Shown here: positions 34,782 through 43,590 of the stretch, in pieces | Layout: every line of letters starts with the position of its first letter | Numbering within the stretch: position 1 is the stretch's first letter | Source: Dyadobacter sp. 676 | GTDB taxonomy: Bacteria; Bacteroidota; Bacteroidia; Cytophagales; Spirosomataceae | NCBI RefSeq assembly: GCF_040448675.1 | Contig: NZ_CP159289.1 | Span: forward strand, 1,984,001-2,048,000 | Direction: 5' to 3' | DNA length: 64,000 nt | Made by a program: the position numbers and the translations under genes | Notes under the pieces: generated by a model | Database searches by the model: none | What the model was told of the DNA's origin: nothing | Seen by the model: the letters and a program-made list of their open reading frames with translations, nothing else

Positions 34782-35724
34782 TGACAATTTTTTCTATGAT
34801 ATAGCGTGGGCGGCCTTTTACTTCTTCATAAATCTTACCGATATATTCCCCGATCAGGCCAAGGGCCATCATGTTAAATCCGCTGAAAAACGTCAGCGGA
34901 AGCATCGTAGATGTCCAGCCGGGTACGGTATGGCCTATCAGGTAGGAAAAAAGGATGTACACCACGATCAGCATCGCGATAAAGAAATTGACAAACCCGA
35001 AATACAGCACCAGTCGCATCGGGAATGTGGAAAACGAGGTAATGCCATTCCAGGCGAAAAGCAGCATTTTGGAAAGCGGGTATTTCGTCTCGCCCACCTC
35101 GCGTTCGAGGCGACTGTAAAATACCTTTTCATTTTTGAAGCCGATCAATGGCACAATGCCCCTGAGAAACATATTGATCTCCCGGAAGTTGCCAAGCTCT
35201 TTCAGCACACGCCGGTCCATCAGACGGAAATCCGCATGGTTGAATACCACTGGAACGCCCATTTTTTGCATTAATACATAAAACCCTTCGGCGGTGAAAC
35301 GCTTGAACCAGGTATCGGAGCTGCGATCGCTGCGCACGCCATACACGACCATGGCGCCATCGCGGTGTTTCTCGATCATGGCGGTGATGGCATTGATATC
35401 GTCCTGCAAGTCGGCGTCGATGGTGATGAAACAATCGTAATCGTCGACATGCTGCTCCAAACCGGCCATAATGGCGCTCTGGTGCCCGAAATTCCGGGAA
35501 AGCCCCACACCGATGATGTTGGAATCCTTGCTGCAAATGTCCTCGATAATCGACCAGGTTTTATCACGGCTGCCATCGTTCACAAAACAGATGCGACTGT
35601 CCCCCGCGATGAGGCCCTGCTCTTTGATGCCGTTATAGTAGGTGTTTAATTTAGCATACGTCCGGTACAAGATCGCTTCTTCATTGTAGCATGGTATGAC
35701 TAAAAGTAAACGAGCTGGATTCAT
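34774..35724 (-). CDS. GT2 glycosyltransferase, GtrB-like bactoprenol glycosyltransferase
   Basis: A 316-residue GT2 with LLVIPCYNEEAIL, CFVNDGSRDKTW, ITIDADLQDDINAI (metal-binding DxD) and two C-terminal membrane helices ending GLIGEYIGKIYEEVKGRPRY, the typical ending of GtrB/ArnC-like prenyl-phosphate transferases. First gene of a coupled cluster that continues with two GT-C-like proteins, a second GtrB-like enzyme and an MBOAT acyltransferase. It differs from the second GT2 (30647-31591) through the whole length, so they likely load different sugars. Confidence 0.92.
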   Translation of the reverse strand: MNPARLLLVIPCYNEEAILYRTYAKLNTYYNGIKEQGLIAGDSRICFVNDGSRDKTWSIIEDICSKDSNIIGVGLSRNFGHQSAIMAGLEQHVDDYDCFITIDADLQDDINAITAMIEKHRDGAMVVYGVRSDRSSDTWFKRFTAEGFYVLMQKMGVPVVFNHADFRLMDRRVLKELGNFREINMFLRGIVPLIGFKNEKVFYSRLEREVGETKYPLSKMLLFAWNGITSFSTFPMRLVLYFGFVNFFIAMLIVVYILFSYLIGHTVPGWTSTMLPLTFFSGFNMMALGLIGEYIGKIYEEVKGRPRYIIEKIVNE

Positions 35725-35809
35725 AAGTCACCCTGTTGGTTGAATCGACAAAAATAGCAGTAATAAGTTAATATGCTCCTTCTCTTTCCTTTCGGCGGTT
35801 AATCAGAAC

Positions 35810-36733
35810 CTATTTACCGGCTTCAATTACCTTACGGTCATTCTTTTTAAAAGCGGCATACCTCAGCAGCGGATACAAGAGCACCGCCAGCAATATGAGC
35901 AGCGTCCCCAAATAAAAGCCTTGCGTCATCCGCTCTTTTTCCCCGAACAGAAAAAAGGCCAACGCAATGCCGTAGACGGGTTCGAGATTGATAGTCAGGT
36001 TGATCAGGAATGCCGAAAACTGTTTCATGAGCTGCGTCGCCATCGTGCTCGCGTACACCGTGCACACGAGGGCGAGGAACAATATCCAGGTCCAGTCACC
36101 GGCGGCCGGAATGAAAGGCGCGCCGCCGTTCCAGTTTTTGCTTTCGGAAATTCCAAGAAACAGGATCGAAAACAGCGTGGCACCCACCATTTCATAAAAA
36201 GTGATCAGCCGGGCATCGATCCGCTGCACGAGGCGACTGTTGGCAACCGTAAATGTCGCCGCGAGCACGGCCGACGCCAGCGCGAGCATCAGGCCCAGCG
36301 CGTGGTCAAACTCAAATTTGAATACCACGTACAAACCAGCGAATGCAAGGATACCCAGGCCTACCTCCAATGGCTGTACCTTCCTTTTATTGACGACAGG
36401 CTCCAAAAGGCTCGTCCAGAGCGACGTGGTGGCCATTCCCGCCAGGCAAACCGACGCCGTCGAAATCCTCGCCGATGCGAAAAACAGCATCCAGTGCGCC
36501 GACAGCACGAAACCGACCGCCAGCATTTTCACCAGATCTCGACCGGTAACCGCAAAACTCTTTTTGAATGACAATATCACAATGCCGAGTCCGATAGCCG
36601 CGAAAAGTGTCCGGTACAGCACCAGCGCCACCGGTGAGATTGTGACCATCAGCCCGACAATGGCCGTAAAGCCCCAGATCATCACCAGGAAATGCAAATG
36701 CAGGTAAGCGCGAACGGACGACGATGACAGCAT
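35810..36733 (-). CDS. EamA/DMT family transporter
   Basis: A 307-residue drug/metabolite transporter with ten predicted helices in two EamA repeats (first repeat about 10-140, second about 155-290: LTINLEPVYGIALAFFLFGE is the classic second-repeat motif). It probably exports a small metabolite; direction and substrate are not determinable. It begins one base after the LptF/G permease stop, so it is in the same transcript, with mntR further upstream. Confidence 0.9.
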   Translation of the reverse strand: MLSSSSVRAYLHLHFLVMIWGFTAIVGLMVTISPVALVLYRTLFAAIGLGIVILSFKKSFAVTGRDLVKMLAVGFVLSAHWMLFFASARISTASVCLAGMATTSLWTSLLEPVVNKRKVQPLEVGLGILAFAGLYVVFKFEFDHALGLMLALASAVLAATFTVANSRLVQRIDARLITFYEMVGATLFSILFLGISESKNWNGGAPFIPAAGDWTWILFLALVCTVYASTMATQLMKQFSAFLINLTINLEPVYGIALAFFLFGEKERMTQGFYLGTLLILLAVLLYPLLRYAAFKKNDRKVIEAGK

Positions 36734-36734
36734 A

Positions 36735-37817
36735 TTACCTCGGCAATGTTTTATAAAGTAACACCCCGATCAGGGAGAACACGATATTGGGCAGCCACAC
36801 CGCGAAAAGTGTATTGATTGTCCCCGCCTCCGCAACGCCCTTTGACAACAAAAAGAAAAGGATATAAATAAACGCCAGCATAAAACCCAGTGCTATCTGC
36901 CAGCCGACGCCGCGCCGGCTCTTCCGGGCCGAAACGATCACACCGATCGCAGTGAGGATCAGGATCGCGAAAGGTTGCGTAAAACGGGTATATTTTTCAA
37001 TAAGATACACTTCAAGGCCGTCGGCGCCCCGGCTTTTCAACAAGTCGATGTACGCATTCAGCTCGGGTAATGTAAATGTTTCAAAAAGGTTGTAATCGCT
37101 TTCGAAATCCTTGGGGGAAAGGTTGATGGTCGTGTCGATCTCCGCTCCCCGGCTCAGACGTTCGCCGAGGCTGTCGAGTGTGCGCACCTGGTAATTCTGC
37201 AGCGTCCATTTCTTCTTTTTCGGCTGCCACACGATTTTGTCGGCATAAAACTTCTGGAGCAGTTTTGTACCCTTGATCGTCTCCATCGTGAACTTGTTGC
37301 CTGTCTGCGTCGTGGTATTGTAGCTTTCCAGGTACGCGTACACATCGGGCGCGATCGTGATGTGCACATTATGCCCGCTGAAATAGAACTCGTTTTTTAC
37401 GTAGGTTTTCTCAAAACCGTTACGGATTTTGTTGGCCCTGGGCAAAATCCAGCCCACCTGAATGAATGTCAGGATGCCCAGTACTACCGCGCCGGCCATG
37501 TACGGCAGCAGCATTCTTCCGAAACTGATCCCGCTGCTGAGCATGGCGATGATTTCCGTACGTGCGGCAATGCGCGAGGTGAAGAACACCGTGGCGATGA
37601 ACACCATCAGCGGACTGATGTAATTGATCCAGTAAGGGATCAGATTGAGGTAATAGTCGATGATGATCTCCCGGAGCGGCGCCTTTTTGTCGAGAAAGTC
37701 GTCCACCTTTTCGGTATAGTCGATCATACAGATGATCAGTACGATGACGAATGCCACGAAAACGTAGGTAATCAGGAAGTTTTTGATCAGGTACCGATCG
37801 AGGATTTTGAAGTTCAT
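36735..37817 (-). CDS. LptF/LptG family permease (lipopolysaccharide export)
   Basis: A 360-residue inner-membrane permease. Arrangement is that of LptF/G: three N-terminal helices starting LDRYLIKNFLITYVFVAF, a large periplasmic beta-jellyroll part (about 130-265), three C-terminal helices. It should form part of the LptB2FG transporter that extracts LPS from the inner membrane. Bacteroidota often have LptF and LptG genes apart, as here; which of the two this is cannot be told. It lies 14 bases downstream of the MntR-type regulator. Confidence 0.9.
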   Translation of the reverse strand: MNFKILDRYLIKNFLITYVFVAFVIVLIICMIDYTEKVDDFLDKKAPLREIIIDYYLNLIPYWINYISPLMVFIATVFFTSRIAARTEIIAMLSSGISFGRMLLPYMAGAVVLGILTFIQVGWILPRANKIRNGFEKTYVKNEFYFSGHNVHITIAPDVYAYLESYNTTTQTGNKFTMETIKGTKLLQKFYADKIVWQPKKKKWTLQNYQVRTLDSLGERLSRGAEIDTTINLSPKDFESDYNLFETFTLPELNAYIDLLKSRGADGLEVYLIEKYTRFTQPFAILILTAIGVIVSARKSRRGVGWQIALGFMLAFIYILFFLLSKGVAEAGTINTLFAVWLPNIVFSLIGVLLYKTLPR

Positions 37818-37831
37818 GGCTGATTATGGTC

Positions 37832-38494
37832 TCATCGGCGCTGTACCAGCAGGTTTTTGGACACTTCGAGACTGATAAACAACGTTTGTCCGCCGTTAAT
37901 CTGTACGGACGCCGACTTGTCATATTCATTAATTTCCCGCACTTCTATCACCGATCCCAGCGTAATTCCCGACCGATCAAGGTGTTGCAGGAATGAAGGC
38001 GCATGGTCGAGTACCCCCATCATTAACACTTTTTCACCAACCTGCACGTCGGTAAGTACCAGGTAATCGGGTTCGGTGAGGTTTCCCTTCGCATCCGGAA
38101 TGGGATCGCCGTGCGGGTCGAACTTCGGATGACCAAGGAATGCATCCAGCTTTTCCACCAGCACTTCGGAAGGGATGTGTTCCAGCTCTTCGGCGATATC
38201 GTGCACCTCGTCCCAGCCGAAACCCAGCTTTTCCACCAGAAAAACCTCCCAGAGCCTGTGCTTGCGGATTACCTTGATCGCCACCTTTTCCCCGCTTTCG
38301 GTCAGCGTCACACCCTGATATTTCTTATAATGGATCAGCCCCTTGTCCGCCAGCTTGCGCAGCATGTCCGTTACCGATGCCGCGCGCGTGGACGTGCTCT
38401 CCGCAAGTGCGTTCGTGCTCACCTCTACCCCGTCGCGCCCGGAAAGTGCGTGGATGATCTTTAAATAATTTTCTTCTGTGAAGGAGTTCTGCAT
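37832..38494 (-). CDS. mntR: DtxR/MntR family metal-dependent transcriptional regulator
   Basis: A 220-residue metalloregulator. N-terminal winged helix (TEENYLKIIHALSGR ... STRAASVTDMLRKLADKGLI), a dimerisation domain with metal-ligand candidates (EELEHIPSEVLVEKLD, HPKFDPHGDP) and a C-terminal FeoA-like SH3 domain (GSVIEVREINEYDKSASVQI). ATG at 38494 (MQNSFTEENY) is the start: the longer frame from 38533 would begin inside the promoter's -7 box. Divergent from an Nramp transporter across a palindrome, so Mn(II) (or Fe(II)) is the likely co-repressor. Confidence 0.9.
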   Translation of the reverse strand: MQNSFTEENYLKIIHALSGRDGVEVSTNALAESTSTRAASVTDMLRKLADKGLIHYKKYQGVTLTESGEKVAIKVIRKHRLWEVFLVEKLGFGWDEVHDIAEELEHIPSEVLVEKLDAFLGHPKFDPHGDPIPDAKGNLTEPDYLVLTDVQVGEKVLMMGVLDHAPSFLQHLDRSGITLGSVIEVREINEYDKSASVQINGGQTLFISLEVSKNLLVQRR

Positions 38495-38530
38495 GCCCAA
38501 TAAGCCCCGGTTACCAATCTTGATGTCCGG

Positions 38531-38607
38531 CAAAAGTACGACTTCCTGTTTATAAATTAAAAAATTTAGACTAATCTAAAAATATATTAAGAATTTCCTT
38601 ATCTTTG
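38531..38607. promoter_or_regulatory. Divergent mntR/mntH promoters with palindromic operator
   Basis: A perfect palindrome TTTAGA-CTAA-TCTAAA at 38565-38580 lies between two -7 elements: TACTTTTG on the minus strand (38538-38531) for the regulator and TATCTTTG on the plus strand (38600-38607) for the transporter. Neither has a good TTG -33 box; for mntH the place where it should be overlaps the palindrome's right arm. The layout fits a DtxR-family operator that blocks one or both promoters when metal is bound. Confidence 0.75.
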
Positions 38608-38647
38608 TTTTCAGAGAACTAAATTGTTTATTTCGGAGACTAAGGAA

Positions 38648-39997
38648 ATGATTGACGATTTAAAAATAGATAGACCTTTGCAAGAGAAAGCATCCGAAGA
38701 CGGCGAACAGCTCCGCTCGCTGTCAGAGGTTCACTCCTCGATTTCCGTGCCGGAGGGGGCCGGTTTCTGGAAGAAAATGGCGGCGTTCGCCGGTCCCGGC
38801 CTGATGGTCGCCGTAGGCTACATCGACCCGGGCAACTGGGCGACCGATATCGAGGGCGGCTCGCGGTTCGGCTACGCATTGCTTTCTGTGATCCTGATTT
38901 CCAATTTGTTTGCGATGCTTCTGCAGCATTTGTCCCTCAAACTCGGCATCGCAACCGGCCGCGACCTCGCACAGGCCTGCCGGAATTACTATTCCCGTCC
39001 GGTGTCATTTGTGCTCTGGCTACTCTCCGAAATCGCCATAGCTGCTACCGACCTCGCCGAGGTAATCGGCTCGGCAATTGCATTGAACCTGCTTTTCGGC
39101 CTCCCATTGCCCGTCGGCGTGCTGTTCACTGCATTCGATGTGCTTATTGTTCTATATTTCCAACAGAAAGGTTTTCGCATCATCGAGAGCATCGTAGCCG
39201 GGCTTATGAGCATTATTTTGCTGAGCTTTCTGTACGAAATGATCGTATCCCAGCCTTCGCTGGCCGGTATTATGGGTGGTCTGGTCCCTAAAAAAGAGAT
39301 CGTAACCGACTCCGGCATGCTTTACATCGCCATCGGAATTCTCGGTGCCACCGTCATGCCGCATAATCTGTACCTCCATTCGAGCATCGTACAAACCCGG
39401 AATTTCAAAAAAGATGAGCACGGCAAGCGCTCCGCGATCCGCTTCGCCACCATCGACTCCACTGTTTCGCTCGCACTGGCATTCTTTATCAATGGCTCCA
39501 TCCTCATCCTGGCCGCCTCTGCATTCCACGCCAACGGCCACTATGAAATCGCCGACATTACCGACGCCTACCACCTCCTCGACCCGGTGCTCGGAGTAAG
39601 TCTGGCAGGTATATTCTTCGCGCTCGCACTACTCGCTTCCGGCCAGAGCTCCACGCTCACAGGCACGCTCGCGGGGCAGATCGTCATGGAAGGTTTTCTC
39701 AATATTCGTCTGAAACCCTGGGTGCGCCGGTTACTGACGCGTGGGATCGCCATTATCCCAGCCCTGATCGTGTCCTATCTCTACGGCGAGCGCGGCACAG
39801 CCGAGCTGCTCGTCCTGAGCCAGGTAATTCTTTCATTGCAACTCAGCTTCGCTGTGGTACCGCTGGTATTTTTCACTTCGAACAGCAAAATCATGGGCCC
39901 CTTTGCCAATTCGCGGCCGATGACGCTTGTTAGCTGGATAATCGCGCTGATAATTATGGGATTGAATGGCTTTTTGTTGTGGGAAACATTTGTTTGA
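38648..39997 (+). CDS. mntH: Nramp family divalent metal transporter
   Basis: A 449-residue, eleven-helix Nramp transporter for Mn(II)/Fe(II) with proton symport. The two unwound-helix metal motifs are present: DPGNWATD in helix 1 and ATVMPHNLYLHSS (MPH) in helix 6. ATG at 38648 with AAGGA just in front is preferred over a TTG at 38624. The cytoplasmic N-terminus is about 40 residues longer than in E. coli MntH. Controlled most likely by the divergent MntR-type regulator. A 12-bp hairpin spans its stop codon. Confidence 0.93.
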   Translation: MIDDLKIDRPLQEKASEDGEQLRSLSEVHSSISVPEGAGFWKKMAAFAGPGLMVAVGYIDPGNWATDIEGGSRFGYALLSVILISNLFAMLLQHLSLKLGIATGRDLAQACRNYYSRPVSFVLWLLSEIAIAATDLAEVIGSAIALNLLFGLPLPVGVLFTAFDVLIVLYFQQKGFRIIESIVAGLMSIILLSFLYEMIVSQPSLAGIMGGLVPKKEIVTDSGMLYIAIGILGATVMPHNLYLHSSIVQTRNFKKDEHGKRSAIRFATIDSTVSLALAFFINGSILILAASAFHANGHYEIADITDAYHLLDPVLGVSLAGIFFALALLASGQSSTLTGTLAGQIVMEGFLNIRLKPWVRRLLTRGIAIIPALIVSYLYGERGTAELLVLSQVILSLQLSFAVVPLVFFTSNSKIMGPFANSRPMTLVSWIIALIIMGLNGFLLWETFV

Positions 39998-40010
39998 CGT
40001 TTCCCACAAC
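39976..40010. terminator. 12-bp hairpin spanning the mntH stop codon
   Basis: Perfect stem GTTGTGGGAAAC / GTTTCCCACAAC with an 11-base loop that holds the mntH TGA. No T-tract follows on either strand, so termination is uncertain; it sits between convergent genes. Confidence 0.5.
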
Positions 40011-40014
40011 ATCG

Positions 40015-41831
40015 CTAGTTGCCTTTGACCAATTTTTTGATCGTATACAAGTCATTTACTTTTAAACGACAAAGCGTAGTCCGCACTCCGGAATCCAGCT
40101 TCCCGGAACAATATTTCCATCGCCCTTTTGCATGTGGGTTATCGACGATTGTTTTCAAGACTCTCCCAGCGACATCCACCAGTTCGAGCTTTACATGGCT
40201 TCCATCTTCCGGCACGTCGAATTCGATCAGAAATTCTTCCTGAAATGGATTTGGATAGGCAGACAGGGCCATTAATCCGTCCTCATTGCTGGCTGATCCT
40301 GGCTCTTCCGCCGCGATGCGGTTGGACGCGTAACAATGTACCCACGTCGTAGCCGAGATATGCCAGTTACCTTTACTGTCCTTAATAAAGCATTTGATAC
40401 CGGAATAGCAATCTTCAGTTGTAAATGTATTGGTGTTCGCTCCTGCTATTGGACTGTTGATGCTATAACCCCAGCGGTATTCGGCGTAACCTGCCGGGGC
40501 TATCAGGTATCGTTTGTTTCCGTTAGTTGCGTAGGTAAGCTGTGGTACAAAGCCGGCAGAAATTTTGTTGCCGTTGTTGCCGATGGCGTCGTACCATTTA
40601 CCAGCCAGGTTAGGGCTCCGTTGTAATTTTCCTCGAAATGCGTGCTATCCCTGCGATAGGTAATGCCTGCAATTGCTCCGCCACTTCCAACAATGTAATC
40701 CGTATCCGGCCCGCCGGTTGTTGCTCCGCCGACCACATTTCCTTGTCCCGTGCGAACCGTGTTATTCAATGGTCCATATTTACTAATGCTTGCTTTTGAA
40801 ACTACCCAACAGAGAATATTAGGGCTAATAGCAGCTCCGAAATCGGTTCTGGACTTGTTAATCACAAATTGCAGTTTCGTCTGATAGTCGGCCGAGCTGC
40901 TTGCTTTGTAATTTGCCGGCACATTACTATCAGAATCGGCTTCTCCCTGGTGCCAAAGCACTGCTCTGACACCGTAAAGCGATGCATAGCAATTTAGTGT
41001 AAAGCGTAACGGTGTGTAAGGCTGCCCATAATAGTCGGCCGGATTCAATGAACCTTGTTTGTAACCCAGACAAAACTGAGTTCCTCCGGTGTATGGATTG
41101 GGCGCCGCAAGTCCCTGCGCTCCCAAGTACCATTGCGTAACTGTACTACCTGATGCGGTGTTAAAGAAAGCCACCGGCATTCCTCCATTCGCGTCAGAAA
41201 TCTTCTTTCCTAGCAATGCATAACACCATACATTGTTACCGGTTGGCCCTAATCTGTTGTAATGTATTGCCACATCCGTGAGAGGGTACATTTCCCCGAA
41301 GTTATCCAACAAATTTTTTGTACAGTTATAATCCTCATTGATGCCCACAATCCATTCAGGGAATCCTGCCGTTGCCGGTAATTTCCATCCTCCCATTGGC
41401 TCAAATTGTCCGCCTATTCCTTGGGCATTAGATTGCCCGGCTATCACAAAAACATCGCCAACGCCCACCTTCGAAGACGCATAAACGGCCCCGTTCAGCA
41501 TAACCTCTACCAAATACCAGCCCTTTGTCAGCGTTGTGGTGGTGTAAAACATACCATTAAATGCCATGGTCAAGTTGATCGTAGGTCCTTGTACATTTGG
41601 ATTGACACTTAGTGTCTTAATCTTGTAGCTGATTGTAGTACCCGGCACTATTTCACCGTTCGCCCCGGTTCCCCAAACCAATTGCCCGGCAATTGTTACG
41701 ACCGCCTGATTATTACCATCACGTTGTAGGACTGAATTGTATTTTGGATAAGACAAACTAAGATATTGTGCCTGACCAATTTGCGTAGTCAATGCGAGGA
41801 TTGACAGAAGAATAAGCAATTTTTCTTTCAT
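40015..41831 (-). CDS. SASA-type carbohydrate esterase with T9SS sorting domain, frame broken near 40610
   Basis: Exported protein of about 605 residues when restored. Signal peptide (LLILLSILALTTQIGQAQ), a small beta domain, then a SASA/CE6-like SGNH esterase with Ser in FVIAGQSNAQG and a likely His/Asp at DSTHFEEN. The first frame ends 40503 in a foreign tail (LTWLVNGTTPSATT). One base missing at the TT of 40610-40611 would restore LNLAGKWYDAIGNNGNK, followed by an Ig-like domain and the T9SS C-terminal domain from 40272 (SAYPNPFQEEF ... LYTIKKLVKGN). So the C-terminal ORF at 40015-40272 is not a separate gene. Family role: removal of acetyl groups from glycans at the cell surface or outside. 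Confidence 0.82.
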
Positions 41832-41902
41832 AAAAGGTGTGTTTGAGGCATGCGGAACCTTACTCCGAAATTTTCGGGAAAGATTCTGCCTGCGTTTTTT
41901 GT

Positions 41903-43345
41903 TTATTTTGAAGAAATGATCCGAACGAATTCGCCTACATTGATGAGAGGAATATGGGAGCCGTATTTCGTATTAATAGCCTTAATCACCTCATTTGCAA
42001 TGACAGCCTGCCCCAATGGAGTCGGGTAAATTCCGTCTGATGAAAAGAAATTTCCTTTCATCGAAGCGTCCATTCGCATTCCGTCCTCGGTTGTGTATTT
42101 TCCCTCGTGAATCTCTTGATAAATAGTCCGAAGGTCGACGAGCGCAAGATTGTACTTCTCCGCAAATTTTCGGACGCTCGGATTGACGAGCCGGTCAGGA
42201 TCCGCAAACCAGGCCTCTCCCTGATCGATGATATCCATATCGGTTACCTGTCCCTGAATGGGCTTTCCCTTTTCCGCAGTTCCAAATACCCCCTCGGTGT
42301 ATTTGGTTGGTTTTAGATAGAACTCTTGGGTATGATTTGCAATAACCGCACTATTCGTTATCCAATAAACCATAGATATGGAGGGAGCCATTTTTTTCAA
42401 AACCTCTATATCATACCAATTCATAAATCCCCAATGTTTGAAATGCGGGATAGTGAACACCACACCTTTTTGCCCTTTACTCACTATGCCGTCCATGGCG
42501 TACGTAGGCACGCTCGCGTAATTGGCCAGCGAGAACCTGTCATCCAGACGCGGTGAATTAATAATCCAATTCGCAAAAGCATCATAGAAGTCCTCCATGA
42601 TCACAAAATCATATTTTTGCTTTTGCTGAATCGATTTCAGAAGTGTGGTATCCTTCGTTATTTTATAGGAACTGAAACGCGACGAATACGCTTGCGGCTT
42701 ACAATCGGGACAATACGGATAGCTGGCACCGATAGTCCCGCCATTAGGGAATGCAAAATTGTGAATCAAGCCCGGGAAAGGTGTCATTTTAACCGGCTCG
42801 CCAGGTTCCAGATGCGCGAGATTGTTCGTCACTTCCAGCCAGCGCGGGAAATCTCCATTCGGCTCGCCATAGAGAAAGATTCCGGTCCCGTTAGCTTCTG
42901 CCTCGCTGAAAAGTGGCGTTCTAAAATCCGCAATTCCCATTTGCCGCGCGACCAGATTCGGGTAGGCAAATTGCTGGGCCTCCCTGTTGAGTCCGCCATT
43001 GCTTACCCCGGCAGTAAGACCGCCGCCAAACGAAATCATCACGGGAACGGCCCCTTCTTTTGTAATTGTCCCAAGGTACGGCTTCTCAAGCGGTCGTAAA
43101 AACCATTTATCGGCGTCGTATTTCGACTCGTAAGTGGTCGTTCCGGTGATAAACATCGGGTCGGAAATAGTCGGGAGCTGCGACGGCAGGAGACGTTCCG
43201 GCTCATCCGGTGTAGTCGGAATTTCCGGTGAATCGTTCTGTTCGTCGATGGGATCAACGGGTGGCGAGCTCTTCGGCGCTTCCTGCGCACAGCTCACAAA
43301 CAACAAAAACAGGCAGGCAACGCCCGTAAACGCGTACTTTTTCAT
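41903..43345 (-). CDS. SGNH/GDSL-fold lipoprotein with altered catalytic residues
   Basis: A 480-residue lipoprotein (lipobox LFVSCAQE, then a Pro/Glu/Asp-rich linker to about residue 55). The body resembles Bacteroidota GDSL-like lipoproteins: the block I place reads MISFGGGLTAGVSNGGLNRE and block V reads SDGIYPTPLGQAVIANEV. In the active family these are GNSLTAG and DGxHPTxxG, so catalytic Ser is replaced by Gly and catalytic His by Tyr. ATG at 43345 is the start (a TTG one codon earlier is possible). Probably a binding or structural pseudo-enzyme. It neighbours the T9SS esterase by 71 bases on the same strand. Confidence 0.75.
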   Translation of the reverse strand: MKKYAFTGVACLFLLFVSCAQEAPKSSPPVDPIDEQNDSPEIPTTPDEPERLLPSQLPTISDPMFITGTTTYESKYDADKWFLRPLEKPYLGTITKEGAVPVMISFGGGLTAGVSNGGLNREAQQFAYPNLVARQMGIADFRTPLFSEAEANGTGIFLYGEPNGDFPRWLEVTNNLAHLEPGEPVKMTPFPGLIHNFAFPNGGTIGASYPYCPDCKPQAYSSRFSSYKITKDTTLLKSIQQKQKYDFVIMEDFYDAFANWIINSPRLDDRFSLANYASVPTYAMDGIVSKGQKGVVFTIPHFKHWGFMNWYDIEVLKKMAPSISMVYWITNSAVIANHTQEFYLKPTKYTEGVFGTAEKGKPIQGQVTDMDIIDQGEAWFADPDRLVNPSVRKFAEKYNLALVDLRTIYQEIHEGKYTTEDGMRMDASMKGNFFSSDGIYPTPLGQAVIANEVIKAINTKYGSHIPLINVGEFVRIISSK

Positions 43346-43590
43346 CAACTTGTTGGTTAAAGTGAGAAATGATCGAGAAGTTCGGAACGTTGCCTTGTGA
43401 ATAGAATGCAGAATCTTGTAATAGAGGTCCGCTAGTCAATCACCGTCGTCAATATATAGAAAATTATTTATTCAAGAACTTATGTAATTATTACCACAAC
43501 GACAGTTATCGGACCGAAAATTTTAATGCCCGCCCGGGAACATTTTCTTTCACGGTTTCCTAACTTTCGCCGTTTTTTCAAAAAAGGTGG

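Noticed and set aside
38624..38647. Longer N-terminus of the Nramp transporter from TTG 38624
   Set aside because: It begins only 17 bases after the -7 box, and ATG 38648 has a good Shine-Dalgarno sequence.
40015..40272. Stand-alone small T9SS-domain protein
   Set aside because: The upstream sequence in the same frame is coding (Ig-like domain) and joins the esterase after one missing base.
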